Source: Neisseriaceae bacterium (lineage in GTDB: Bacteria; Pseudomonadota; Gammaproteobacteria; Burkholderiales; Neisseriaceae). Taken from it: a stretch of DNA of 7,439 nt. The position numbers and the translations under genes were made by a program. Positions 1 through 5,644 of this stretch are shown in pieces (the first letter of the stretch is position 1; each line of letters opens with the position of its first letter). The stretch covers positions 1 to 7,439 of the forward strand of contig JAFSQZ010000075.1 of the NCBI GenBank assembly GCA_017446355.1, written 5' to 3'. Under the pieces are notes generated by a model that saw only the letters and a list, made by a program, of their open reading frames with translations, searched no databases and had not been told where the DNA came from.

Positions 1-45
1 AACGTTCAAAACGTTCAAAACGTTCAAAACGTTCAAAACGTTCAA
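1..45. repeat. 9-bp tandem repeat, five perfect copies, open at window edge
   Basis: Five uninterrupted, identical copies of AACGTTCAA fill the first 45 bases. On the minus strand the unit is TTGAACGTT, and the array begins two bases after the ntrY stop codon. It therefore lies in the ntrY 3' flank, where ntrX would be expected next. The unit contains the palindrome AACGTT. A 9-bp unit keeps reading frame, so copy-number change would not shift a frame. The true copy number is unknown because the array touches the edge. Confidence 0.95.
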
Positions 46-47
46 AT

Positions 48-2156
48 TTAAGATGCCGATAATGCAGGCAGGGTAATTATAACACAAGCTCCATTTATTT
101 TATTTAGATTATTTATACTAATTTTTCCAGAATGTTCTTCTATGATTTTTTTGACAACAGGTAAACCTAATCCTGTACCTGTTGGTTTGTCTGTGGCATA
201 GGGTTCAAAAGCGTTTTTCAACATTTCTTTGCTGAACGATTTGCCGTTATTACAGATGCTTATAATAATGGTGTTTGTTTGTTCATCATATTGGGTGTTT
301 ATGTTAACAAGTGGTTCTTGGGCATCGGCAGCGGCTTCAGCAGCGTTTTTTAATAAGTTGTGCAAGACTTGGCGTATGGCGGTGTGGTCTGCATTGATGG
401 TGGGCAGCGTTTCGGCAAGTTCGCTGCTGAATTGACAGTTGATGCTTTCATATAATACCAGAATTTCTTCAATGAGCTGGTTTAATGCCAGTGGTTCAAA
501 ATGTGGACTGGGTGCGCGGGCATAGTTGCGAAAAGCGGTTACCATTTTTTGTAAGGCTTCTACTTGTTTGACAATGGTGTTGGTGGATTTGGTTAAAATG
601 TTGGCATCTTCTGTGGAAAGTTTGTTGTGTAGTTTTCGTGTTAAGCGTTCTGCGGAAAGTTGTATGGGGGTTAGGGGATTGCGGATTTCGTGCGCAAATC
701 GTGTGGCGACTTCTCCCCAAGCGGCTTCTTTTTGTGCGTTGACAAGTGTGGTGATGTCATCAAATACCAACATAATGTCGTTGTCATTTTCTTCAGGCAG
801 CTTGATGGTTTTGCCCGATAAAATGCGTGTTTCATCTGGGGCGTTGTAGGTGAGTTCACTGTGATCTTCTTCGTTGAGCATTGATTGAAAAAGTTGTGTG
901 AGTTCAAAGTGTTGTGGTGATAGGTTTTGCCATTGCGCTGGTGTTTGTCCAAGTAAAGGGGATAGTGGTACATCTAAAATGATTTGCGCACTTTGATTAA
1001 AGGTTTTCAGGCTGCCTGATGCGTCTAGCATCACAATGCCTGTGTGTAAGTTGGCAAGTACGCATTCTAAATAGTAGTGTGCGGCTTCTATTTGGTTGCG
1101 ATGTTGTTCGTCTGCTGATTTGGCAAGGGATAGCTGTTTGTTCATATGGTTAAATAGGTTGATGAGCTTGCCTAATTCGTCTTTTTGTTGGGTGTGAATG
1201 TGTTGACTGAAATCGCCTTTGGCGGTGGCACGCGCACTTTGTGCTAAAAGGAGTATGGGTTCGGTGAATTTGCGCGAAAAATATAGGGCTAGGGTGAGTG
1301 CAAGCAGTACGGCTAATATGCCTGCAATGGTTAGGGTGATGACGAAAAATGTTTGTAAACCTTTTTGGGCGAAAGCTAATTCGGCGTATTTGTGCCAAGC
1401 GGATTCTATGAGTTGGGCATCTTTGGCGATTTCATTGGGGATTTTTTGGCGAAAAAACAGTAACAGTTGTTGTTCAGGCAGGCTGATCCAAGTGCTGGCA
1501 AAAAGTGTGTGGTTAATTTGTTCTGAATATTGGATATTGTGTTGTTGTTGTAAAGTGGTGAGTATGTTGTCGTCTATTTCTGGTTGAGCGAGTTGGTTTG
1601 GATTGCTTTGTGCTAGTGGGGTGCTTGTGTTTTTGTGTGGTTGCCAAATAATGATTTGGTCAAAGCTTTGTGCTTCTGTGCTGTTTAGTGCGTTGGACAG
1701 GGGTTGATTTTGATTGGATAAGTCGGTGATGTGGTTTTTGATGATAATGGCTTGGTTGTTGGACTGTGCAACGGCGTTGTCTAGGGCTTGTTTGCTTAAA
1801 TTTAAGCTGCGCGACAGTGCTTGTTTGGTGTTGTCGTCAAACCAAGAGTTGATGTTGTAAACGATAAATTGCGCAGAAACCAGTAGTAAAAAAAGTGCAG
1901 GTAAGACGGTTACCAAAATAAATACCGTTACCAAGCGTCGTGTGATTTGTGAACCAAATACTTGATGTTTTTTGTTGAGAAAAAGTAACCATAAATAACG
2001 CAAAATGGTGGCGAATAAAACGATGGATAATAGTGTGGCACAGCTGGCAAATACCCAAAAATAGGGCGCGAAAATGCTGTTGTTGTCGGTGGAGCGTGCG
2101 AGTAAAGACAGCACGATGACCGCAAAAAGACTGCTGAAAATTAAGAAAAAACGCAT
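48..2156 (-). CDS. ntrY: NtrY-type membrane sensor histidine kinase
   Basis: This 702-residue inner-membrane histidine kinase would autophosphorylate and pass phosphate to a response regulator, presumably NtrX beyond the left edge. Hydrophobic segments lie at about 3-20, 31-57, 75-100 and 269-293. The last two enclose a sensor region of about 168 residues that is probably periplasmic. A HAMP linker (about 291-345) follows, then a PAS-like domain (about 360-470). The HisKA motif FAHEIRNPLTPIQLSAERL places the phospho-accepting histidine at H489. The ATPase domain shows an N box (HNLLKNAAEA, N604), an F box (FEPYATDK, 650-657) and a G2 box (TGTGLGLP, 659-666). The G1 box is unusual: NNGKSF (636-641) instead of DNGxGF. 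ATG at 2154-2156 lies 31 bp after the DUF4390 stop and has no clear Shine-Dalgarno sequence. The NtrY assignment rests on architecture plus the rsmB-DUF4390-kinase order known from Neisseria, where NtrYX is linked to respiratory gene control. Confidence 0.9.
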   Translation of the reverse strand: MRFFLIFSSLFAVIVLSLLARSTDNNSIFAPYFWVFASCATLLSIVLFATILRYLWLLFLNKKHQVFGSQITRRLVTVFILVTVLPALFLLLVSAQFIVYNINSWFDDNTKQALSRSLNLSKQALDNAVAQSNNQAIIIKNHITDLSNQNQPLSNALNSTEAQSFDQIIIWQPHKNTSTPLAQSNPNQLAQPEIDDNILTTLQQQHNIQYSEQINHTLFASTWISLPEQQLLLFFRQKIPNEIAKDAQLIESAWHKYAELAFAQKGLQTFFVITLTIAGILAVLLALTLALYFSRKFTEPILLLAQSARATAKGDFSQHIHTQQKDELGKLINLFNHMNKQLSLAKSADEQHRNQIEAAHYYLECVLANLHTGIVMLDASGSLKTFNQSAQIILDVPLSPLLGQTPAQWQNLSPQHFELTQLFQSMLNEEDHSELTYNAPDETRILSGKTIKLPEENDNDIMLVFDDITTLVNAQKEAAWGEVATRFAHEIRNPLTPIQLSAERLTRKLHNKLSTEDANILTKSTNTIVKQVEALQKMVTAFRNYARAPSPHFEPLALNQLIEEILVLYESINCQFSSELAETLPTINADHTAIRQVLHNLLKNAAEAAADAQEPLVNINTQYDEQTNTIIISICNNGKSFSKEMLKNAFEPYATDKPTGTGLGLPVVKKIIEEHSGKISINNLNKINGACVIITLPALSAS
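1006..1020 (-). repeat. DUS-like site inside ntrY
   Basis: The minus strand reads AGGCAGCCTGAA exactly (1006-1017). The plus strand reads AGGCTGCCTGAT (1009-1020), one mismatch from the dominant 12-mer of this window. It encodes the NtrY stretch SGSLK in the PAS region. A further minus-strand copy in this gene, at 792-801 (GCTGCCTGAA preceded by AA), encodes LPE at about 453-455. Confidence 0.75.
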
Positions 2157-2187
2157 AGTGATTGTTTGTGTTGTTTGGGTGTGTTTG

Positions 2188-2760
2188 TTATTGAATCATC
2201 AAGGGTTGCCAGCCTGAATCTAAATGCCAATCTTTTGAGTTTAAGGTGTTGATTTGAAAAGGCTTGGGTAGTTTGTTGGTACTTAAATTTAGTCGCACGC
2301 TGGCTTTTACTTCGCTTGGATTATTGGGGTTTAGTGTATCGGTGGGCAATATCGTCCAGTTAACAACTGATCCGATGGCTTTTAAGGCAGCATTTAATGA
2401 GTGGTATTCGGTGGAAAATGTACCCATACCAACACGATAACGATTGGTGAGTGGGTGGTAGGATAAGCGATAGTTGATGGTGGGGTTGTTGTTAAGGAGT
2501 TGATTTAATTTGAAACGATAGGATGCAAAACGTGGACGTTCCAGTTGATAAGCGAGTGTAAAGTGAATGGATACGCCTTGTTTTAATATGTTTTCTAATG
2601 GTTCGGGTAGTTGTGTTTCAAAACGTGTGCTGATGGATAATTGTCCTGATGGGGTGATGCTGGCTTGTTGGCGTGTGATGTTGATGCTTTCGGCAAGTGC
2701 TTGGTGTGAAATCAGTGTGAGTAAAACAAAACATAGAACCAGGCTTGATAGTTTATGCAC
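2188..2760 (-). CDS. Secreted DUF4390 family protein
   Basis: This encodes a 190-residue protein of unknown function, matching the DUF4390 family (PF14334) as I recall it. The N-terminus MHKLSSLVLCFVLLTLISHQ followed by ALA is a classical signal peptide (cut near residue 23), so the product should be periplasmic. Family-like segments are a beta-rich N-terminal half, LERPRF (73-78), YRLSYHPLTNRYRV (97-110) and the C-terminal KLPKPFQINTLNSKDWHLDS (163-182). I chose GTG at 2758-2760 because it puts the hydrophobic stretch at the N-terminus. The in-frame ATG at 2865 would overlap rsmB by 50 bp, bury the signal peptide and translate through a DUS hairpin. No strong Shine-Dalgarno sequence precedes the GTG. 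The gene lies between rsmB and ntrY, the same place as in Neisseria genomes. Product confidence is high; the exact start is less certain. Confidence 0.83.
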   Translation of the reverse strand: MHKLSSLVLCFVLLTLISHQALAESINITRQQASITPSGQLSISTRFETQLPEPLENILKQGVSIHFTLAYQLERPRFASYRFKLNQLLNNNPTINYRLSYHPLTNRYRVGMGTFSTEYHSLNAALKAIGSVVNWTILPTDTLNPNNPSEVKASVRLNLSTNKLPKPFQINTLNSKDWHLDSGWQPLMIQ

Positions 2761-2769
2761 GCATTTTAT

Positions 2770-2794
2770 GCTGCCTGAAAAGTATTCAGGCAGC
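2770..2794. repeat. Inverted DUS pair forming a hairpin after rsmB
   Basis: GCTGCCTGAA (2770-2779) and its inverse TTCAGGCAGC (2785-2794) form a perfect 10-bp stem with a 5-nt loop. It sits 21 bases past the rsmB stop and 9 bases before the proposed DUF4390 start. Paired inverted DUS often serve as transcription terminators in Neisseriaceae. No T-run follows on either strand, so termination here may be weak or act as partial attenuation between the two genes. Confidence 0.75.
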
Positions 2795-2815
2795 TTGTTG
2801 AATAAGGTGTGAAGT

Positions 2816-4075
2816 TTATGTTTTTTTAACCATAAGTGCATAATAAAAACCATCTTGTTTTTCACTGGGCAAAATCATTTTTTCTTCTATCAATTTTGCA
2901 TCACAATGTCGTGCCAAAAACTTTTGACATTGTATACTATTTTCTTCATCAAACAAGGAACAAGTTGCCAATAAAAAGCGTCCTTGTGGTTTTAATGTTG
3001 TCCATAAGTTATCCAACAAGATTTCTTGTTGTTGTGCGGTTTTTTGGGCATCGCCTATGCGGCGTAGCCATTTTATGTCTGGATTGCGTTTAATGGTGCC
3101 AGAGGCGGTGCAAGGGACATCGGCTAAAATAGCATCAAATAATCTTCCGTCCCACCATTTTTCTAAATCCTGTGCGGGCGCGGTGTGTAAGGCTGCCTGA
3201 ACATTTAAACGCGTTAAGTTTTCGGCAACGCGCGATAATCGTTTTTCATCAATGTCTAATGCAATCACTTCACAATCGGCTAATTCTAATAAATGTCCTG
3301 TTTTGCCACCAGGCGCGGCACAAGCATCTAAAATTCGTTCGCCATTTTTCGGTTGCAACAAAGGCGCGGCTTGCTGTGCGCCAAAATCTTGCACCGATAC
3401 CCAGCCATCTTGAAAATGTGGTAATTGTGCCACAGAAACGGGCGTATTTAGTTTAATGGCGTAGTCGTCTAATAGGGTTCCGTCTAAACCATTTTTGTTT
3501 AATATGTCTGAATATTGTTGCGCATTAAGATGACGGCGATTGACGCGTAAAGTTAATGGTGGGTGTGTTAAAAAGGCAGCGACAATAGTGTGCCAATGTT
3601 TAGGATATTGTTTTTGTAAGGTTTTTTGTAACCAAATTGGTAAATTGTATTTAGCAACGTTATGATGCTGGCAAGCTTTATTTAAGTGTTCACGTTCGCG
3701 CAGAAAACGGCGCAAAATGGCGTTGGCAAATGCACGGTATTGACCGCGTCCGACTTGACCAATATGTTGCACGCATTCGTTGACCACCGCGTGTGGTGCG
3801 TTTCGTGTATGATTAAGTTGGTATAAAGCGACCAATAAAAAATATTCTAGTTCTTTGTTTTTAATGGGTTTATTCAGCATTTTGTGCAACATAAATTTCA
3901 GGCTGCCTGAAAAACGTTGATAACCAAAAGCAATATCGTGCAACATTCCCTTATCTTGCGCACTTAAATCAGGATTTTGCAGCACAAGTTGCGCCAAATA
4001 ATCAGAGAGATTGTTGCCATTTTCTACGGCAAACAGCGTTTGTGTCGCCAGTTTTTGTATTTGAGATAAAGACAT
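2816..4075 (-). CDS. rsmB: 16S rRNA (cytosine-967-C5)-methyltransferase RsmB
   Basis: This 419-residue cytosolic enzyme transfers a methyl group from S-adenosylmethionine to C5 of cytosine 967 (E. coli numbering) of 16S rRNA. Residues 1 to about 135 form the NusB-like RNA-binding domain, including HAVVNECVQ (95-103). The Rossmann methyltransferase domain follows. Motif I is DACAAPGGKT (250-259). Motif IV is DVPCTASG with C322, which by family knowledge helps release the product. Motif VI is ATCS with C372 as the expected nucleophile. NPDIKWLRR (331-339) is typical of RsmB rather than of other RNA m5C methyltransferases. Length is close to the usual 420-430. The ATG at 4073-4075 has no evident Shine-Dalgarno sequence. 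The gene lies downstream of ridA on the same strand, 59 bp apart, and upstream of DUF4390 and ntrY. Two DUS are embedded in the coding sequence. Confidence 0.96.
   Translation of the reverse strand: MSLSQIQKLATQTLFAVENGNNLSDYLAQLVLQNPDLSAQDKGMLHDIAFGYQRFSGSLKFMLHKMLNKPIKNKELEYFLLVALYQLNHTRNAPHAVVNECVQHIGQVGRGQYRAFANAILRRFLREREHLNKACQHHNVAKYNLPIWLQKTLQKQYPKHWHTIVAAFLTHPPLTLRVNRRHLNAQQYSDILNKNGLDGTLLDDYAIKLNTPVSVAQLPHFQDGWVSVQDFGAQQAAPLLQPKNGERILDACAAPGGKTGHLLELADCEVIALDIDEKRLSRVAENLTRLNVQAALHTAPAQDLEKWWDGRLFDAILADVPCTASGTIKRNPDIKWLRRIGDAQKTAQQQEILLDNLWTTLKPQGRFLLATCSLFDEENSIQCQKFLARHCDAKLIEEKMILPSEKQDGFYYALMVKKT
3190..3201 (+). repeat. DNA uptake sequence, exact 12-mer
   Basis: AGGCTGCCTGAA lies inside rsmB. 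On the coding strand it encodes VQAAL (residues 292-296). This is the only exact 12-mer of the window not part of a palindrome, so it defines the dialect and its orientation unambiguously. Confidence 0.85.
3896..3912. repeat. Palindromic DUS in rsmB
   Basis: TTTCAGGCTGCCTGAAA is a 17-bp perfect inverted repeat around a single central base. The plus strand reads AGGCTGCCTGAA (3900-3911) and the minus strand AGGCAGCCTGAA (3897-3908). It encodes FSGSLK in the NusB-like domain (residues 55-60). Confidence 0.85.
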
Positions 4076-4086
4076 TTTGTAAACAG

Positions 4087-4115
4087 TATTAACGTTTCAG
4101 GCAGCCTGAAATCAA
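4087..4115 (-). promoter_or_regulatory. Possible rsmB promoter spanning a DUS
   Basis: On the minus strand TTGATT (4110-4115) and TTAATA (4087-4092) are separated by 17 bases, fitting a weak sigma-70 promoter. Most of the spacer is the palindromic DUS. Transcription would start about five bases before the rsmB ATG, giving an almost leaderless message. That agrees with the absence of a Shine-Dalgarno sequence. This is inference from spacing only; rsmB may instead be read from the ridA promoter. Confidence 0.25.
4095..4111. repeat. Palindromic DUS between ridA and rsmB
   Basis: TTTCAGGCAGCCTGAAA is a 17-bp perfect inverted repeat around one base. It contains AGGCAGCCTGAA on the plus strand (4099-4110) and AGGCTGCCTGAA on the minus strand (4096-4107). 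It is nearly identical to the copy at 3896-3912 but lies in the 59-bp gap between genes. Confidence 0.85.
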
Positions 4116-4134
4116 TGAAAATGTGGATAAACGA

Positions 4135-4521
4135 TTAAACGCTTAAAACCATTACTGCTTCGGCTTCAACTTGTGCGCCACGTGGTAGAGCCGATACGCC
4201 AACAGCAGCACGTGCTGGATAAGGTTGAGTGAAATATTGTTCCATCACTTCATTAAATTTAGCGAAATCAGCCAAATTGGTTAAGTAAGCATTGAGTTTA
4301 ACAATATCGTTTAAATCACCGCCAGCAGCTTGGCAAACGGCGCGTAAGTTACGAAACACCTGATGCGCTTGTTCACTGAAATCATCGCTAACCAATTGCA
4401 TCGTTTCTGGCACCAAAGGAATTTGTCCGCTTAAATACACAGTATTCCTTGCTGCAATAGCTTGGCTATAAATACCAATGGCTTCTGGAGCTTCTTTGGT
4501 GGCAATGGCTTTTTTACTCAT
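4135..4521 (-). CDS. ridA: RidA family reactive intermediate (enamine/imine) deaminase
   Basis: This 128-residue cytosolic enzyme belongs to the YjgF/YER057c/UK114 (Rid) family. Members hydrolyse reactive 2-aminoacrylate-type enamines and imines, made by PLP enzymes such as threonine/serine dehydratase, to the ketoacid and ammonia. They act as homotrimers with sites between subunits. The sequence has the family signature PARAAVGVSALPRGAQVEAE (102-121) with the key arginine at R104 (R105 in E. coli) and E120. GIYSQAI (16-22) and YLSGQIPLVP (29-38) are also typical, and length is exactly that of the family. The ATG at 4519-4521 has AAGGA seven bases upstream, a good ribosome site. A TATAAT box at 4558-4563 suggests ridA starts a transcript that could continue into rsmB. 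The retained arginine fits the deaminating RidA subgroup rather than the inactive Rid subgroups. Confidence 0.95.
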   Translation of the reverse strand: MSKKAIATKEAPEAIGIYSQAIAARNTVYLSGQIPLVPETMQLVSDDFSEQAHQVFRNLRAVCQAAGGDLNDIVKLNAYLTNLADFAKFNEVMEQYFTQPYPARAAVGVSALPRGAQVEAEAVMVLSV

Positions 4522-4557
4522 TATGTTATCCTTGTATAAAAAAGTGGGAAAACGCGT

Positions 4558-4563
4558 ATTATA
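4558..4563 (-). promoter_or_regulatory. ridA promoter -10 box
   Basis: The minus strand reads a perfect TATAAT, 37 bases upstream of the ridA ATG. At 17 bases spacing the -35 position (4581-4586) reads TGCCTG and falls inside one arm of the inverted DUS pair. The -35 box is therefore poor, and promoter and hairpin overlap. Confidence 0.55.
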
Positions 4564-4576
4564 GTGAAGTTTTGCT

Positions 4577-4615
4577 TTTTCAGGCAGCTATGAAATAAAA
4601 CACGCTGCCTGAAAA
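4577..4615. repeat. Inverted DUS pair upstream of ridA
   Basis: TTTTCAGGCAGC (4577-4588) and GCTGCCTGAAAA (4604-4615) are perfect inverted copies of 12 bp separated by 15 bases. The A/T tracts lie at the base of the stem, and what follows the stem is A-rich rather than T-rich on both strands. It therefore does not look like a rho-independent terminator. Its place between divergently oriented genes also argues against that role. Confidence 0.8.
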
Positions 4616-4690
4616 TCATATAAATAACTAACCGATAACAAAATTTTTCTATTAACAGAGGTAATAAAAATAAAAAAAGCAGATTAAACA

Positions 4691-4844
4691 TTCAAGTGCA
4701 ACACTTTAAGTGTTGTTGAAATACTTCTTTCGGTGTTTGCTAGTCTAATGATTTCGCTTTGATGCCATCAACTTTGCGAATAAATACAAATTGGCTTAAC
4801 ATATCAAGCATTATCAGTTCTTTAACACAAGTGTTGTACTTGAA
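4691..4844. mobile_element. Degenerate insertion-sequence remnant with terminal inverted repeats (IS30-like)
   Basis: TTCAAGTGCAACACTT (4691-4706) matches the inverse of AAGTGTTGTACTTGAA (4829-4844) at 15 of 16 positions. With TAAA at 4685-4688 and its inverse outside the right copy, similarity continues for about six more bases. Between them, on the minus strand, a broken reading frame ends inside the left repeat and resembles the C-terminus of an IS30-type transposase. At about 154 bp the element is far too small to be autonomous, so it is an internally deleted relic. No convincing target-site duplication is visible. The left end also forms a hairpin, CAACACTT-T-AAGTGTTG (4699-4715). With the preceding hairpin and the ridA promoter it accounts for most of the 4522-4874 gap, where I see no intact gene. 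Confidence 0.6.
4692..4811 (-). pseudogene. Transposase C-terminal fragment with in-frame stop
   Basis: On the minus strand a frame reads FIRKVDGIKAKSLD, then a TAG stop (4740-4742), then QTPKEVFQQHLKCCT and TGA (4692-4694). The motif SLxWQTPxEVF is characteristic of the C-terminus of IS30-type transposases, and the TAG replaces the expected TGG (W) codon by one base. Only this tail remains; the DDE catalytic core is absent. The segment before KSLD does not clearly resemble a transposase and may be beyond a deletion junction. Family assignment is from the short motif only. Confidence 0.55.
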
Positions 4845-4898
4845 ACTTTACTATCCTGCCTGAAATACGGTCGCTTGGATATGGTATTAGGAAAATCA

Positions 4899-5537
4899 AT
4901 GGCTTTAAATATTCAATGTTTTTCGGTAACGCCTTTTAGACAAAATTGTTTGTTGCTTTGGGACGATGAAACGCGTCAAGCGGTGCTTACTGATTTGGGT
5001 GGAGATGTTGATGTTGTTCGTGCAGAAGTTGCTAAACTGGGGTTGAGTGTTGGTGGTATTTGGCTGACTCACGGTCATTTAGATCATGTTTCAGGTGTGC
5101 CAGACTGGTGGCAATATGAAAATACGCCTGTTTTAGGTCCACATCAAGATGATGAATTTCTTTTTCAATCGCTGCCTGAAATAACGGCACAATATGGTTG
5201 GCAATACACACCATCATTTGTCCCTACTCGTTATTTGAACGAAGGTGATATTTTGAATGTTGGTCGTTATGAATTTCAAGTATTGCATATTTCTGGGCAT
5301 ACGCCTGGACATCTTGTGTTTTATTGCGCCAGTGAACATTTATTGATTGCAGGAGATGTATTGTTTTTTGAAAGTATTGGACGCACGGATTTTCCACGCG
5401 GTAATCACGATGATTTGTTGCGTAATATTCGTCAAAAACTTTATACGCTGCCTGAATACACAACAGTTATTTCAGGACATGGTCGCCAAACGACTATTGG
5501 ACATGAGAAACGTTATAATCCTTTTGTGCGCGCCTAA
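4899..5537 (+). CDS. MBL-fold metallo-hydrolase, YcbL / glyoxalase II-like
   Basis: This encodes a 212-residue cytosolic metallo-beta-lactamase-fold hydrolase of the compact YcbL/GloB-like group. Relatives hydrolyse thioesters such as S-lactoylglutathione; the substrate here cannot be fixed from sequence. The binuclear metal site is complete: THGHLDH gives H58, H60, D62 and H63, GHTPGH gives H134, AGDVLF gives D153 and SGHG gives H194. The GRTDFPRGN block after the bridging aspartate is typical. The C-terminal glutathione-binding domain of true GloB (about 250 residues) is missing. I start at ATG 4899 because AGGA lies six bases upstream and family members begin MALNIQ-like; TTG at 4875 and ATG at 4881 are in-frame alternatives. 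Two DUS-like words encode LPE at 92-94 and 184-186. The gene converges on eno. Its upstream region borders the IS relic and I see no convincing promoter there. Confidence 0.9.
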   Translation: MALNIQCFSVTPFRQNCLLLWDDETRQAVLTDLGGDVDVVRAEVAKLGLSVGGIWLTHGHLDHVSGVPDWWQYENTPVLGPHQDDEFLFQSLPEITAQYGWQYTPSFVPTRYLNEGDILNVGRYEFQVLHISGHTPGHLVFYCASEHLLIAGDVLFFESIGRTDFPRGNHDDLLRNIRQKLYTLPEYTTVISGHGRQTTIGHEKRYNPFVRA

Positions 5538-5570
5538 TGATTTTAACTGGCAGCATTTATTGAAATATTA

Positions 5571-5636
5571 TTTCAGGCAGGGCAGATTAAAGTGTTTATG
5601 TACAACGCATTAAACTTTAATCCGTCCTGCCTGAAA
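5571..5636. repeat. Long inverted repeat between convergent genes
   Basis: Arms 5571-5593 and 5614-5636 are 23-nt inverted copies. The outer 11 bp (TTTCAGGCAGG with CCTGCCTGAAA) and inner 9 bp (GATTAAAGT with ACTTTAATC) pair perfectly, joined by one wobble, one GC pair and one mismatch, around a 20-nt loop. The outer parts are DUS-like (CTGCCTGAA) but not exact. It lies 33 bp after the MBL gene stop and 8 bp past the eno stop on the other strand, where a shared terminator would be expected. Neither strand has a T-run after the stem. A structural transcription stop or mRNA 3'-end protection is plausible. Confidence 0.75.
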
Positions 5637-5644
5637 AGGGGGAA

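Noticed and set aside
526..849. 107-codon plus-strand frame opposite ntrY, and similar smaller frames
   Set aside because: Antisense to the conserved HisKA region of NtrY with no ribosome site or recognisable motif.
1537..1552. Short TTG-rich run in ntrY as a phase-variable microsatellite
   Set aside because: It encodes a QQQ stretch in the sensor region, has too few units, and a 3-bp unit would not switch frame.
2761..2865. Upstream extension of the DUF4390 reading frame by 35 codons
   Set aside because: It overlaps the end of rsmB, runs through the inverted DUS hairpin and would place the signal-peptide core near residue 45.
4577..4615. Rho-independent terminator
   Set aside because: No gene ends here in the direction needed and no T-run follows the stem on either strand; described as an inverted DUS pair instead.
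4679..5591. Direct repeat GCAGATTAAA at 4679-4688 and 5582-5591 as flanks of a mobile unit
   Set aside because: Ten A/T-rich bases can recur by chance in 900 bp, and the second copy is explained as part of the local inverted repeat.
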